Made by a program: the position numbers and the translations under genes | From: Coleofasciculaceae cyanobacterium | GTDB taxonomy: Bacteria > Cyanobacteriota > Cyanobacteriia > Cyanobacteriales > Xenococcaceae | Direction of reading: 5' to 3' | NCBI GenBank assembly: GCA_036703275.1 | Contig: DATNPK010000102.1 | Span: 62,001 to 126,000, forward strand | Length of the DNA: 64,000 bases | In this document: piece after piece, positions 8,703-17,928 of the stretch | How the letters are laid out: each line of letters starts with the position of its first letter | How positions within the stretch are numbered: the first letter of the stretch is position 1 | The notes under the pieces: model-generated | Told to the model about the DNA's origin: nothing | Seen by the model: only the letters and a program-made list of their open reading frames with translations | Databases searched by the model: none

Positions 8703-9014
8703 TTACTGGTTTTCTGGCGATGGCTTTTTGTCCGTGTTGGCAGCATCTTTATTTTGAGCTGCGGGAGCTTTGATCTCATTAGCGGGGTTAAAGGGAGGGG
8801 ATTTTTTAGCAGCTTTTTTAGCAGCAGGGCTTACCTCCTTTACTTCTGTTTCGGCAAAGTTGTTAGTATTCACGCCAGCGTAGTTAACTTTCTCAAACCG
8901 CACGACCACAGGGTAACGAATACCGCTGGGATCTACTGATGCGACTGAGCCAACTTCGTTATACCAATAGGATTCTGGACGAAGAATTCTGACCTTAGAA
9001 CCTCGTTGAACCAT
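8703..9014 (-). CDS. psaE: Photosystem I subunit IV (PsaE) with extended C-terminus
   Basis: PsaE is a stromal SH3-fold subunit that helps dock ferredoxin and supports cyclic electron flow. Residues 1-60 are canonical: [20 protein letters not shown], then [20 protein letters not shown] and NNFAETEV. Cyanobacterial PsaE is normally about 70-75 residues, but this one runs to 103. The extra tail, from about 62 onwards, is rich in Ala, Lys, Pro and Asn ([14 protein letters not shown] onward), probably disordered and basic. The gene is monocistronic with a strong downstream terminator at 8513-8555. Identity is certain; the tail's role is unknown. Confidence 0.97.
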   Translation of the reverse strand: MVQRGSKVRILRPESYWYNEVGSVASVDPSGIRYPVVVRFEKVNYAGVNTNNFAETEVKEVSPAAKKAAKKSPPFNPANEIKAPAAQNKDAANTDKKPSPENQ

Positions 9015-9297
9015 GATTGATTAGTCTCCTGAAAATAAATTTTTAATTGTGTTTTAGTTAAGAAAAATACCACGGGCAGCTTTCTTAATTTCCTTGGTTT
9101 TTGGCTAGATAAATCATTAACCATTAAACTTCACTGTCAAGTTTATCAAACCTAGTTGGCGATCTATTCTTACGAAACATAACAATTAACCTTAGAGGTC
9201 GAATTTTAACGTATTACACTATGTTGTTTTGCGCTTACGTAAAAAGTAGATTTAAGATAATGGCAAGGTCTATTCTTAATAACCATTTAAAGATTTA

Positions 9298-10245
9298 ATG
9301 TCTGGTTCAGCCAAAAAAACCATTTATGTAGCAATGGCTGCGAATTTTGCGATCGCTGTCACAAAATTTATTGCAGCTTCGATTACAGGAAGTTCAGCCA
9401 TGCTTTCAGAGGGGATTCATTCTGTAGTTGATACAGGAAATGAACTATTACTGTTGTTAGGATTACGCCTCAGCAAAAAGCCAGCAGACGACAGCCATCC
9501 TTTCGGTTATGGACACGAGCTTTATTTCTGGACGCTAATTGTGTCGCTATTTATTTTTGCTATTGGTGGTGGAATGTCGATTTATGAAGGGATAAATCAT
9601 CTTCAACAACCAGAACCTTTAACCGATCCTTTCTGGAATTATGTAGTATTAGGGCTAGCAGTAATTTTTGATGGCTATTCTTGGAATATAGCTCTACAAC
9701 AGTTTTTAGCCAACAAAAACGAAGATAGCTTTTGGACGGCAATACGAGCTAGCAAAGACCCGACTATATTTGCCATTTTATATGAAGATACCGCAGCTCT
9801 AATCGGCTTGTTTGTCGCATTTTTGGGTGTATTTAGTGGACATCTGCTAGATAATGTTTATTTAGACGGCGTTGCTTCAATTGCGATCGGCGTTATTTTG
9901 TGCGGCGTGGCAATTTTATTAGCAACGGAAAGCAAGGGTTTATTAATTGGGGAAGGTGCGACACCAGAAACCGTAGTGAGCATTAGAAAAATTACCAACG
10001 GCGATCCCTCGGTAGAGAAAGTAATCAAAGTCTTAACGCTCCATTTTGGCCCTCAAGAGATCTTGCTTAACTTAGAAATAAAGTTTGTTGACAATCTAGA
10101 AACCGAAGAATTAGCGATCGCCGTTGAACGCTTAGAGAATTCGATCAGCAGCCAACATTCAGAAATTCAAAACATTTTTATTGAAGCTAAATCTATATCT
10201 GCCAAGCGTAAAGCTTCGGATATTGCTACTAATATCAGCACTTAA
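9298..10245 (+). CDS. Cation diffusion facilitator (CDF) family transporter
   Basis: 315-residue inner-membrane metal/proton antiporter with about six predicted helices in the first 215 residues and a cytoplasmic C-terminal domain. The helix-2 motif SEGIHSVVDTGNE and the loop HPFGYGHELYFW are CDF signatures. The helix-5 metal site reads YEDTAALIG, so the usual HxxxD histidine is replaced. The SLC30A9-like branch shows this pattern, and it makes the substrate uncertain (Zn, Mn or Fe cannot be separated by sequence alone). There is no His-rich loop. The gene is isolated, and the 283-bp space shared with psaE upstream should hold both divergent promoters. Confidence 0.85.
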   Translation: MSGSAKKTIYVAMAANFAIAVTKFIAASITGSSAMLSEGIHSVVDTGNELLLLLGLRLSKKPADDSHPFGYGHELYFWTLIVSLFIFAIGGGMSIYEGINHLQQPEPLTDPFWNYVVLGLAVIFDGYSWNIALQQFLANKNEDSFWTAIRASKDPTIFAILYEDTAALIGLFVAFLGVFSGHLLDNVYLDGVASIAIGVILCGVAILLATESKGLLIGEGATPETVVSIRKITNGDPSVEKVIKVLTLHFGPQEILLNLEIKFVDNLETEELAIAVERLENSISSQHSEIQNIFIEAKSISAKRKASDIATNIST

Positions 10246-10301
10246 TTAAAGCTAAGAGCTAAAAGCTAGAATCACCGATTTTCAGCTCTAAAGTAAATAT
10301 G

Positions 10302-10734
10302 TCAATTTTCGGTTGAGGATGCAAACATGAGCAATACCTCTTCTCCCGTCATGTTCTTAGTTTTATTAGCAAAAGAGTAATATTCAGGTTTTTCGTCAAT
10401 AAAAATTTGATGATCGAAGACAAAATCTTCACTATGATCAAAAATTCCCACTGGTATGTAATGTTGATTGTTTTGTTTCAATCTATAAAATAGATGGCTG
10501 CCACACTTTTTACAGAATCCGCGCTCTGCTCCCATACGAAGACTGATAAATACCGATATTTTCTTCACCCTTAAAACTAATCTCGCTTCCGCACTCAACT
10601 ACTAACAAAGAACTTCCACCCCATTTACGACACATACCACAATGACACGCTCCTACCTCATTGTTCTGACTGGTTGTCGAAACCTTTACCGCACCGCACA
10701 AGCAGCTACCTTTCATAACACTTAGTTCAGACAT
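10302..10734 (-). pseudogene. GFA-family (CENP-V/GFA domain) protein, frameshifted
   Basis: Zinc-binding GFA-domain protein split between two frames. The first part (from ATG 10734, preceded by GGAAGAGA) has SCLCGAVKV, ACHCGMCRKWGG and a stop after YGSRARIL. The second part, in the next frame, continues RGFCKKCGSHLFYRL to the stop at 10302. Removing one base from the three-C run at 10531-10533 (GGG on the coding strand) would join them as SSYGAERGFCKKCG, the expected family sequence. This is either a recent inactivating +1 insertion or a sequencing error. All zinc cysteines (CxCG, CHCGMC, CKKCG) are otherwise intact, so decay is recent at most. Confidence 0.8.
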
Positions 10735-10752
10735 ATTTTCTCTTCCTTGAGT

Positions 10753-11420
10753 CACAGATTACTCCGCCGCTTGCCCGTGAATGCTCGCCAAGACACGACG
10801 GAGACGGCACGGACCGTTGGTCAATGTTACACTGCCTTCGGTGGTAACAAATATTGCTGTGGAATCGGGCGATCGCCTAAACAATTATAGTCATTCCAAT
10901 TAGTTTCCTGATGATTGACTGGTTTTAAGTCAGAGATTACTCCGCCGTCCTAAAGGATACCGCTCCGCATATAAAACGACGGAGCCTGCTCTGACCGTTG
11001 GTCAACGTTACACCGCCGCTTGCCCTAAAGGACTAACTTCGTGTCGCACCCATCGCATTGGGGTGCTTGCACCGCATAGTTTGGTGTAAAAGCGGCGAGA
11101 CCCACAGCTTGCTTCGCAAGCAAAGTCCTGCGAAGCAGGACGATGGCACGAATAGTGCCGTTCGACGTAAGGCGCAAGGGCAGGAGTGCGGTTTAACCGT
11201 GAATGCTCGCCAAGACACGACGGTCCTAAAGGAAGACGCGAAGCTAGTGTGACCGAAGGGAATCCTTTAGGGCTTTAGCATACCGCTCCGAGACCGAAGG
11301 GAATCCTTTAGGGCATATGCCTGCGTTGACCGCGGAAGGCGGTCAGAAGTAGAGACGTTCCATGGAACGTCCGTACAGAAGTCAGAAGTACCCCTATTCG
11401 AAGGCAAGCCACAAGGGGAT
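10753..11420. repeat. Mosaic hairpin-repeat island C, with internal duplication
   Basis: Largest repeat island, filling most of the 985-bp gap before the response regulator. A unit beginning AGTCA(C/G)AGATTACTCCGCCG and ending GACCGTTGGTCAA occurs twice (about 10753-10846 and 10930-11016). Hairpins include GCTTGC-TTC-GCAAGC and GTCCTGC-GAA-GCAGGAC (11094-11142) and an 18-bp palindrome at 11354-11371. CCGAAGGGAATCCTTTAGGG occurs twice near 11255-11310. The remaining 11421-11719 is AT-rich, includes the inverted TATAGTCATTC copy at 11479-11491, and shows no gene. Confidence 0.75.
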
Positions 11421-11719
11421 AACCTCAAAAGAGTTTAAAGCACTTATTACATCTTTTATTTTTCATACGGTTTCTATTTAGAATGACTATACTTTCAATT
11501 TAGAAACTTATTGTAGTATACAATAGTTTTTAATCTAAAGCATTAATTTTTAAGTCAAATTGACTGATAGATATACAAATTTACTATGTAGGTATTGCAG
11601 CGATAATAACGGTTTTTGCCTTAATTAGCTGAATTTTGGCAAGCGGTAAAATAGTTGCCAAGCGATGAGAAAAATTTGGGGACGCGTTTGGCGATCCCTT
11701 TTAGTTACTAGCTATCAAC

Positions 11720-12427
11720 ATGAAAATTTTAATTGTCGAAGACGAACTAGAAATAGCCGAAATCATTCAAGAATGCCTGGAAGCCGAAGGATTTTCTTGT
11801 CATGTATGTCATGATGGTCGTTCTGCTATACGACTTTTTGGCGAACAACAACCCGACTTGATTATCCTCGATATCCGACTGCCTGGCGGCATGGATGGAT
11901 TAGAAGTATGTACTCAAATCCGCCAAAAACCAGTGGCTAACGATCCCTACATTTTGATGTTGACTTCTAGGGGTGAAGAAATCGATCGCATTATTGGTCT
12001 ATCCACGGGAGCAGATGATTATTACATTAAACCCTTTAGTCCTAGAGAATTAGTCGCCAGAGTACGGGCTTTGTTACGCCGTCGTTTACGGATCTCTAGC
12101 GATCGCTCTGGCTCGATCCGAACTAAGTCTTTTACCATCGATCTAGAACAGCACTCTGTCACTCGTCATCTTGATGCCGACTCAGCCGAAGAATTGGATT
12201 TATCTTCTTCTGAGTTTAAATTAATGGCTTTGTTTGTTAAACATCCTGGCAGGGTATGGGAAAGAGGACAGCTAATTGACAAGCTTTGGGGAGATGATTT
12301 TTTTGGTGAAGAGCGAGTTATTGATACTCACATTGCCAGATTGCGCAAAAAAGTTGAACCTTCTACTAGTAAGCCAAAATTTATTCAAACCGTCGTGGGC
12401 GTAGGATACAAATTTGAGGATTTATAG
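11720..12427 (+). CDS. OmpR/PhoB-family response regulator
   Basis: 235-residue DNA-binding regulator. The receiver (1-120) has the acidic pair in VEDELE, phospho-acceptor in LIILDIRLPGGMDG, MLTSRGEE and the switch lysine in YIKPFSPREL. A winged-helix output domain occupies 130-235, with the recognition-helix region RVWERGQLIDKLWGDDFFGE and the terminal FIQTVVGVGYKFE. It is followed 6 bp later by its kinase. The direct-repeat operator at 13734-13762, downstream of the pair, has the 11-bp period expected for this subfamily and is a candidate target (inference). I could not assign it to a named system such as SphR or ManR. Confidence 0.85.
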   Translation: MKILIVEDELEIAEIIQECLEAEGFSCHVCHDGRSAIRLFGEQQPDLIILDIRLPGGMDGLEVCTQIRQKPVANDPYILMLTSRGEEIDRIIGLSTGADDYYIKPFSPRELVARVRALLRRRLRISSDRSGSIRTKSFTIDLEQHSVTRHLDADSAEELDLSSSEFKLMALFVKHPGRVWERGQLIDKLWGDDFFGEERVIDTHIARLRKKVEPSTSKPKFIQTVVGVGYKFEDL

Positions 12428-12433
12428 AAAAAA

Positions 12434-13555
12434 ATGACCAAGCTCAATCTGCAAATCCGACTATTTCTGTCTCATATTTTAGTCACTATCGTCGGGGTGA
12501 CGGCATCTTCGGTAGTGGGTAATTTTTTTTCGCCCCGATTTTTTAAATTCCAGCTCAGAAATATGCAAGGAAGAGGCTTAACTATTAGTACTGCCCATAC
12601 TCAACTGTTAGAAGTATTTGAGACAGCTTGGACGAGGGGAAATTTTTGGTCATTTTTAATTGGTACACTAGCAGCAGCAGTTCTTAGCTATTGGCTGGCT
12701 AAACGGATTGTCCAGCCTTTAAATCAAATCGAGACTATGATCGATCGATTCGCCAACGGTAAACTGGATGAGCGAATGGGTCATTTAGAAATTCCTGAAT
12801 TAAATCGTCTGGCAATGGGTTTTAATCGCATGGCATCTTCTTTAGAAGAAGTAGAATCAAGAAGGCGAGAAATTATCGACGATCTTACCCACGAATTACG
12901 AACTCCCCTAACTATTATTCGCGGGCGTTTAGAAGAAATCGCCGACGGCATTATTGTTGCCAAACCGCCAATCTATTCCCGATTAATTTTGGAAACTAAG
13001 CGGTTACAACGTTTGGTTAATGACTTACAAGAGCTTTCTCAAGCCGAAGCAGGTAACTTAACCCTCAAAAAAATGTCTACTAATCTGCGCTATATCCTCG
13101 AACCCTTAGTCGAAAGGTTTAGCGATCAACTACTCGAAAGCGATCGCCAACTTATTTTAGACTGCTCCATTAATTTACCCTACGTCATGGTCGATAAAGA
13201 TCGTCTGGAGCAGATTTTGATCAATTTGCTTAGTAACGCTATACGCCACACCCAACAAGGTTCAATTACTCTCAAGGCTTGGTCGGAAATTGACCGAGTC
13301 TGGATATCAGTTATTGATACAGGCTCAGGAATTGTCGAAGCAGAATTACCTCATATCTTTAAACGCTTTTGGCGATCGCAAAAATCTCGCTCTCAAAAAT
13401 ACAGCGGTACTGGAATTGGCTTGGCAATCTGTAAGCGTTTAGTGGAACTACATGGAGGAACTATACAGGTTGAAAGTAAGCTCGGACAGGGAAGTACTTT
13501 TAAGTTCTGCTTACCAATCAATAAAATGCTCGCTTTCGATGCCAGATCTATTTAG
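12434..13555 (+). CDS. Membrane sensor histidine kinase
   Basis: 373 residues. Two membrane helices (about 10-30 and 68-90) bracket a very short extracytoplasmic loop (about 40 residues), then HAMP (90-145), HisKA with DDLTHELRTPLTIIRGRL (H near 155) and HATPase 240-365 (LLSNAIRHT, DTGSGIV, GTGIGLAI). The small external domain suggests sensing through the membrane or a partner protein rather than direct ligand binding. It is translationally coupled to the response regulator upstream (6-bp gap), so the pair is a complete two-component system. No terminator is obvious before the operator-like repeats at 13734. Confidence 0.87.
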   Translation: MTKLNLQIRLFLSHILVTIVGVTASSVVGNFFSPRFFKFQLRNMQGRGLTISTAHTQLLEVFETAWTRGNFWSFLIGTLAAAVLSYWLAKRIVQPLNQIETMIDRFANGKLDERMGHLEIPELNRLAMGFNRMASSLEEVESRRREIIDDLTHELRTPLTIIRGRLEEIADGIIVAKPPIYSRLILETKRLQRLVNDLQELSQAEAGNLTLKKMSTNLRYILEPLVERFSDQLLESDRQLILDCSINLPYVMVDKDRLEQILINLLSNAIRHTQQGSITLKAWSEIDRVWISVIDTGSGIVEAELPHIFKRFWRSQKSRSQKYSGTGIGLAICKRLVELHGGTIQVESKLGQGSTFKFCLPINKMLAFDARSI

Positions 13556-13733
13556 TGATTTGTCCGAATTCACACATATGACATAACTTTGCCAAACTGT
13601 TTTAGTAGCGTATTTTATCTTGCAAAAAACTTAATTGAGCTATCTATTCGCTATTGAAATTTGCCAAAAACCAGACAAACTAAACTGTTATAACTTGATT
13701 ACGATGGAACTGTTAAATTAAGTTTTGTCCAAA

Positions 13734-13762
13734 TTGACATAAAACTGTCATCACCATGTCAT
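13734..13762 (+). promoter_or_regulatory. Pho-box-like direct-repeat operator
   Basis: TTGACATAAAACTGTCAT (13734-13751) matches the E. coli Pho box consensus at 16 of 18 positions, and a third TGTCAT unit follows at 13757, giving three hexamers at an exact 11-bp period. TGACA-N6-TGTCA is also a perfect inverted repeat. It lies 46 bp upstream of the oxygenase ATG. Known cyanobacterial SphR boxes look different (CTTAACC-type). Confidence 0.55.
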
Positions 13763-13807
13763 GACTAACTGATAAGTTTTTACAAGTAAAACATTTATTA
13801 AAAATCT

Positions 13808-14614
13808 ATGACCGTTAGTTTATCTCAGTCCAATACAGAAAATAACGTCCTACATTTAAATGCTTTTGCCCCTGCGCTAGACCGTTTACGCAATGAATCA
13901 GAACTTTTACGCCAGTCTTACGCAGCAGCGAAGCCATATCCTCATTTAGTTATTGACAATCTCTTCGATCCCGCATTACTCGATCGCGTAGTAGCAGAAT
14001 TTCCTCAAGCTAAAGGCAGAGATTGGCTAGTTTGGGATACAGCCCATGAGCTAAAAACTACTTCGCGAGGCATCGATGGCTTATCAATATTTACCCAAAT
14101 GTTCTGTTTGTGGCTAAATTCTAGCGATGTCATCAAAGCGATCGAACCAATCGTTGGAATCAATAACTTGGTAGGAGATCCTCTGTTTCATGGTGCAGGT
14201 TTACATGAAATGTATCGCGATGGATGGCTAGAAATGCACGCTGACTATACTAGGCATTTTAGTTTGCCTTTGATGCGTCGTATCAATATTTTGATTTATC
14301 TCAATCGAGATTGGGATGAGAGCTGGGGCGGTGAATTGGCGCTGCAAGACAACCAAAATAAACAAGATCGAATTAGCTATCCTCCCTATTTCAACCGCAC
14401 GATTATTTTTCCTACCACCGCCAAAACCTTTCATGGCGCACCTAATACTTTGTCTTGCCCGTTAAACCGCAGTCGTAAACTACTGTCAATTTACTACTGG
14501 ACGCCAATTCCTATGCCTCTTTGGGCAAAAGCTGGAACTCCTTTACTTTGGGCATCCGATCATAAGAAAAAATTAAAAAGTTGGCTGAATAAGACCTCGT
14601 CCGATCTAGACTAA
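13808..14614 (+). CDS. 2-oxoglutarate/Fe(II)-dependent oxygenase
   Basis: 268-residue soluble protein of the 2OG-Fe(II) oxygenase superfamily. The fold and iron ligands are visible: an HxD pair in LEMHADYTRH (about residue 145), the distal histidine in TTAKTFHGAPN (about 208), and the 2-oxoglutarate-binding arginine in CPLNRSRKLLSIYYW (about 221). RRINILIYLNRDWDESWGGEL is the conserved central sheet and is typical of the prolyl-hydroxylase-like branch acting on proteins or small molecules. The substrate is unknown. It is flanked by Pho-box-like repeats (13734 and 14670) and follows a PhoB-type two-component pair, which suggests nutrient-responsive expression (inference). Confidence 0.8.
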   Translation: MTVSLSQSNTENNVLHLNAFAPALDRLRNESELLRQSYAAAKPYPHLVIDNLFDPALLDRVVAEFPQAKGRDWLVWDTAHELKTTSRGIDGLSIFTQMFCLWLNSSDVIKAIEPIVGINNLVGDPLFHGAGLHEMYRDGWLEMHADYTRHFSLPLMRRINILIYLNRDWDESWGGELALQDNQNKQDRISYPPYFNRTIIFPTTAKTFHGAPNTLSCPLNRSRKLLSIYYWTPIPMPLWAKAGTPLLWASDHKKKLKSWLNKTSSDLD

Positions 14615-14669
14615 TTTGAAGGTAAATGATCGGAGTAAACAGACATAATTAAACTAAATTAGGTCAAAA

Positions 14670-14687
14670 TTGACATTTAACTGTCAT
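14670..14687 (+). promoter_or_regulatory. Second Pho-box-like element
   Basis: TTGACATTTAACTGTCAT has the same two hexamers and 11-bp period as the element at 13734 and the same TGACA-N6-TGTCA symmetry. It lies 56 bp after the oxygenase stop and just before the terminator, so its target is unclear. Confidence 0.45.
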
Positions 14688-14700
14688 AGTTAAGCACTAA

Positions 14701-14733
14701 CGGCTTGTTGAGTTAGAAAAACGAGCCGATTTT
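14701..14733 (+). terminator. Rho-independent terminator after the oxygenase
   Basis: CGGCTTGTT pairs with AACGAGCCG (9 bp, one G-U) around a 10-base loop, followed by ATTTTAATT. It probably ends the oxygenase transcript. Confidence 0.7.
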
Positions 14734-14811
14734 AATTGTATGGCGATTAGAGTCGAGTGTCTTTGCCAGAGAAAAGATATTTGATTTATTTACCCAAGAT
14801 CAAGTTTATGG

Positions 14812-14934
14812 TTGGTTAATCTATTGCTTCAGTTAATTGTTTTCATCGTGATTACGCTCAATATATTGATTCTTTCTCGGCTTTTTCCGCTCAAACGCGA
14901 TCGCCAAATAAGCTCAAAGCCTAAAAAGATTTAA
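14812..14934 (+). CDS. Possible 40-aa membrane peptide (TTG start), speculative
   Basis: A TTG-initiated frame encodes MVNLLLQLIVFIVITLNILI, then a short Arg/Lys-rich tail (SRLFPLKRDRQISSKPKKI). One hydrophobic helix with a positive C-terminus is a realistic small membrane protein layout, but the frame is short, has no clear ribosome-binding site and could be chance in AT-rich DNA. It lies downstream of the second Pho-box-like element and the terminator. The function is unknown and it may not be a gene. Confidence 0.2.
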   Translation: MVNLLLQLIVFIVITLNILILSRLFPLKRDRQISSKPKKI

Positions 14935-15394
14935 ATTTACATAATTAGAAACTTAACCAAAACTATTTTTAATTTAGATACTCCCCGATTGCTGAAAATT
15001 TTTAATTTTGAGTATCTTTATTGTATTCAGTAGTTATAGGCTGGGAATGAGAAACCTAGAATCGATTTGAGGCAGACGGTAATAAATTGCGATTTATTAC
15101 CTGTTCTCCGTATTTATCTTGAAAATCGAGTATAACTATGAATCAAAAGTCCAAACAGATGATTCGCAGTTGAATTATGACGACCAGATTTTGGCAAAAT
15201 AACTAAAATAATACCAATTTTCAGGCATTAACTGGAGAGATAAAATTAAATTGTAATAGCACATCTAGGCTAAAATGCTGGGCTGAATTAATAAGTAATG
15301 AGTTTCTTGCATTATTACTTATTACTTAGACAAATTAATGTAATCTACCCAATCAAAAATTGCTGTAAAAGACTTTGTTGGGTTTCACGCTTTG

Positions 15395-15740
15395 TTCTAA
15401 CGCCACTTGCAGAAGACGGAGGATACCTCCGCGTTCTAAAGGATTCCCGTGCATGGTATATCCGTAGGTGTATCCGCTATAGACACCTTCGGACGATGCC
15501 CGTGCATGACTAGCTTCGCGTCGCGAAGCGAGTGTGACCGAAGGGAATCATGCACGGGCTTTAGTATAAGCTAGCGCGTCACACGAAGTTAGTCTATCAC
15601 GGATAAGCTTCGCCCTAAAGGATATGCCAATCACGGATTCACGGATAAACCGCACTCCGCCCTTCGGTCTCGGAGCGGTATGCTTTAGGGCAAGGGCAGG
15701 AGTGCGGCTATCGAGTGAATGCGCGAGAAAGGGTTAGGAG
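15395..15740. repeat. Mosaic hairpin-repeat island D
   Basis: Part of the 1.45-kb gap before the SLC13 gene. Modules include TTCTAAAGGATTCCCGTGCA, GTGACCGAAGGGAATCATGC, GCCCTAAAGGATATGCC and GGAGCGGTATGCTTTAGGGC. The last is the inverse complement of words in the islands at 10753 and 29945. Flanking stretches 14935-15394 and 15741-16068 are AT-rich; I found no gene in them, and the promoter of the SLC13 gene is presumably in the latter. Confidence 0.7.
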
Positions 15741-16068
15741 GCTGAAAAAAATTTTCAATACCCAACAAATTAATCTGGACGCGCTACTACCAAGTTTATT
15801 CTTACTTTTGAGAAATGATATAACTATTAATTGTCAATCATGCCATTCGGTTTAGATGTTGCCAGATTATTGCAAGAAGAGCTATTGTTTGTATTTTGAC
15901 TGGTACATTTTTGATTGAATTACCGTTAGTTTAATCGCTTTATTATCTACAAGATTTAACTAGTCCTAATGAACCCATGACTAAAACTGGTGTTCGATGG
16001 TCTGACATAGTAATATGAACAATCAAAGCCACAGCATCCTAACCACAGCTAACCACCAATAAAAATCT

Positions 16069-17859
16069 ATGACTATATTTCTCACCTTGGGGGTGGTCGT
16101 TGCTGCCCTAGTCTGTTTTATTACTGAGTGGCTACCTGTAGATATTACAGCTCTTTGTGTGGCAGTAGTATTGATTCTGCTAGGGTTAGTTACTCCCGAG
16201 GAAGGCATAGCGGGATTCGGCAACTCTGCTACCATTACCGTTATGGCAATGTTTATTCTCAGTGCAGGTATTAGCCGTACTGGAGTAATCCAAGTCTTTC
16301 GAGATTTACTGCTCAAGTGGGGTGGTAAAAGTATTACCCGTCAGATTTTAATCATGGGATTACTCGTCGGACCAATCTCTGGGTTTATCAACAATACAGC
16401 GGTGGTGGCTATATTTTTGCCCATTGTCGAAGAATGGTGTAAAAAACGCGGCATATCTCCCTCTAAACTTTTGATGCCCTTATCGTTTGTCACTATTTTA
16501 GGCGGGATGATTACCCTAATTGGCACGTCTACCAACGTTCTTGCTAGTGGCATCGCTAAAGATTTAGGTTATGGAGAATTTAGTTTATTTCAGTTTACGG
16601 GTTTAGGAATCCTGACATTTTTGGTTGGCTTAGGCTATCTAGCTTTTATTGCGCCCCGTTTGTTGCCTAATCGCAAAAATCCAACTAGCGATGTAGTCAG
16701 TGAAGATTATGGTTTGGAAGATTATGTGACCGAAGTTATTGTTACCCCCAGTTCTAAGTTAATTGGCAAGACGCTGCGTTCATCGCAAATACGACGAGAT
16801 TTTAATGTTGATGTTCTAGAAATAATCAGAAATGGCGCTCGCCAGGCTCAACCAGTATCTAGTATTCCTTTTAGTGCGGGAGATATTTTGCTAGTACGAG
16901 GCAAAACCGAGGATGTCTTAAAAATAAAAACCGAACAGAGCTTAGATATTCTGCCAGATCTAAAATTTAATCAAAAAAATCTGGCAAGTGAACTTAGTTC
17001 AGAGGATGAAGGTATTGCCGAGGTTTTGATTCTCTCTAACTCTCGTTTAATTGGCACAACCCTCAAAGACTTGAGATTTCGCCAACGCTACAACTTAACT
17101 GTGCTAGCGGTTCGTCGAGGCGAAGAATTGATTAGAGATAGACTAGGCAAAGTTAGTCTCAGGTTTGGTGATTTGCTGTTGGTACAGGGCGCCAAACAAA
17201 GTTTACTCGGTTTACAAACCACTAGAGAATTACTGGTGATGGAACAAAAAGAACCAGAATCAATCCGTCGAGATAAAGCTTGGATTGCGGTGGGAATTAT
17301 TCTGGGAGTAATCCTTCTAGCTGCCTTTGACTGGTTGCCGATTTTGGTCAGTGCTTTGGTAGGGGTTATGTTAATGATCATCACGGGCTGCCTAAAACCA
17401 GGAGAAGTATATGGTGCAGTGCGTTGGGACGTAATTTTTCTCTTAGCAGGTTTAATTCCTTTGGGTACAGCTATGGAAAACTCTGGCGCAACTAAGTGGC
17501 TAGCAGATAATCTCCTAGTAGCAGGGGGAAACTTTAGTGGCTATTGGATTTTGTTATTCTTTTTTGTAGTTACCTCTCTACTAACAGAAATACTTTCTAA
17601 TAATGCCTCGGTAGTTTTACTGATACCCATTGCAGCAGAAGTAGCCACATCTCTTAATCTCAACCCGATCTCCATGATGTTTGCCGTTACCTTCGCTGCT
17701 TCTAATAGCTTTATGACTCCCATTGGCTATCAGACAAACACGATGGTTTATACTCCTGGTGGTTATAAATTTAGCGATTTTTTCCGTGTGGGCGCGCCTT
17801 TAAATCTGATCATGGCGATCGTCACACCACTTTTGATTGTGTGGCTTTATGGACTTTAG
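16069..17859 (+). CDS. SLC13-type permease with two RCK/TrkA-C domains
   Basis: 596-residue inner-membrane transporter of the DASS/SLC13 group, whose cyanobacterial members transport sulfate or related anions, possibly with sodium. Hydrophobic halves (1-205 and 405-596) surround a cytoplasmic insert with two TrkA-C-like repeats, recognisable by the paired phrases SSKLIGKTLR...DILLVRGKTEDVL and NSRLIGTTLK...DLLLVQGAKQSLL. NNTAVVAIFLPIV and TEILSNNASVVLLIPIA are the two internally repeated substrate motifs. The RCK-type insert suggests control by a small ligand. It leads a plus-strand series with the antiporter 69 bp downstream. The substrate cannot be fixed by sequence alone. Confidence 0.85.
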   Translation: MTIFLTLGVVVAALVCFITEWLPVDITALCVAVVLILLGLVTPEEGIAGFGNSATITVMAMFILSAGISRTGVIQVFRDLLLKWGGKSITRQILIMGLLVGPISGFINNTAVVAIFLPIVEEWCKKRGISPSKLLMPLSFVTILGGMITLIGTSTNVLASGIAKDLGYGEFSLFQFTGLGILTFLVGLGYLAFIAPRLLPNRKNPTSDVVSEDYGLEDYVTEVIVTPSSKLIGKTLRSSQIRRDFNVDVLEIIRNGARQAQPVSSIPFSAGDILLVRGKTEDVLKIKTEQSLDILPDLKFNQKNLASELSSEDEGIAEVLILSNSRLIGTTLKDLRFRQRYNLTVLAVRRGEELIRDRLGKVSLRFGDLLLVQGAKQSLLGLQTTRELLVMEQKEPESIRRDKAWIAVGIILGVILLAAFDWLPILVSALVGVMLMIITGCLKPGEVYGAVRWDVIFLLAGLIPLGTAMENSGATKWLADNLLVAGGNFSGYWILLFFFVVTSLLTEILSNNASVVLLIPIAAEVATSLNLNPISMMFAVTFAASNSFMTPIGYQTNTMVYTPGGYKFSDFFRVGAPLNLIMAIVTPLLIVWLYGL

Positions 17860-17928
17860 AAAGATGTCAAAAGTTCAAAAATAGGTCAGAATTTCGTGTA
17901 GTTTTAACTTGTAATAATTATTGCCAGC

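Noticed and set aside
11033-11252. Open frames on both strands in repeat island C
   Set aside because: Made of hairpin modules shared with the other islands; no coding signature.
15298-15513. 71-codon open frame in island D
   Set aside because: Most of it is shared repeat sequence.
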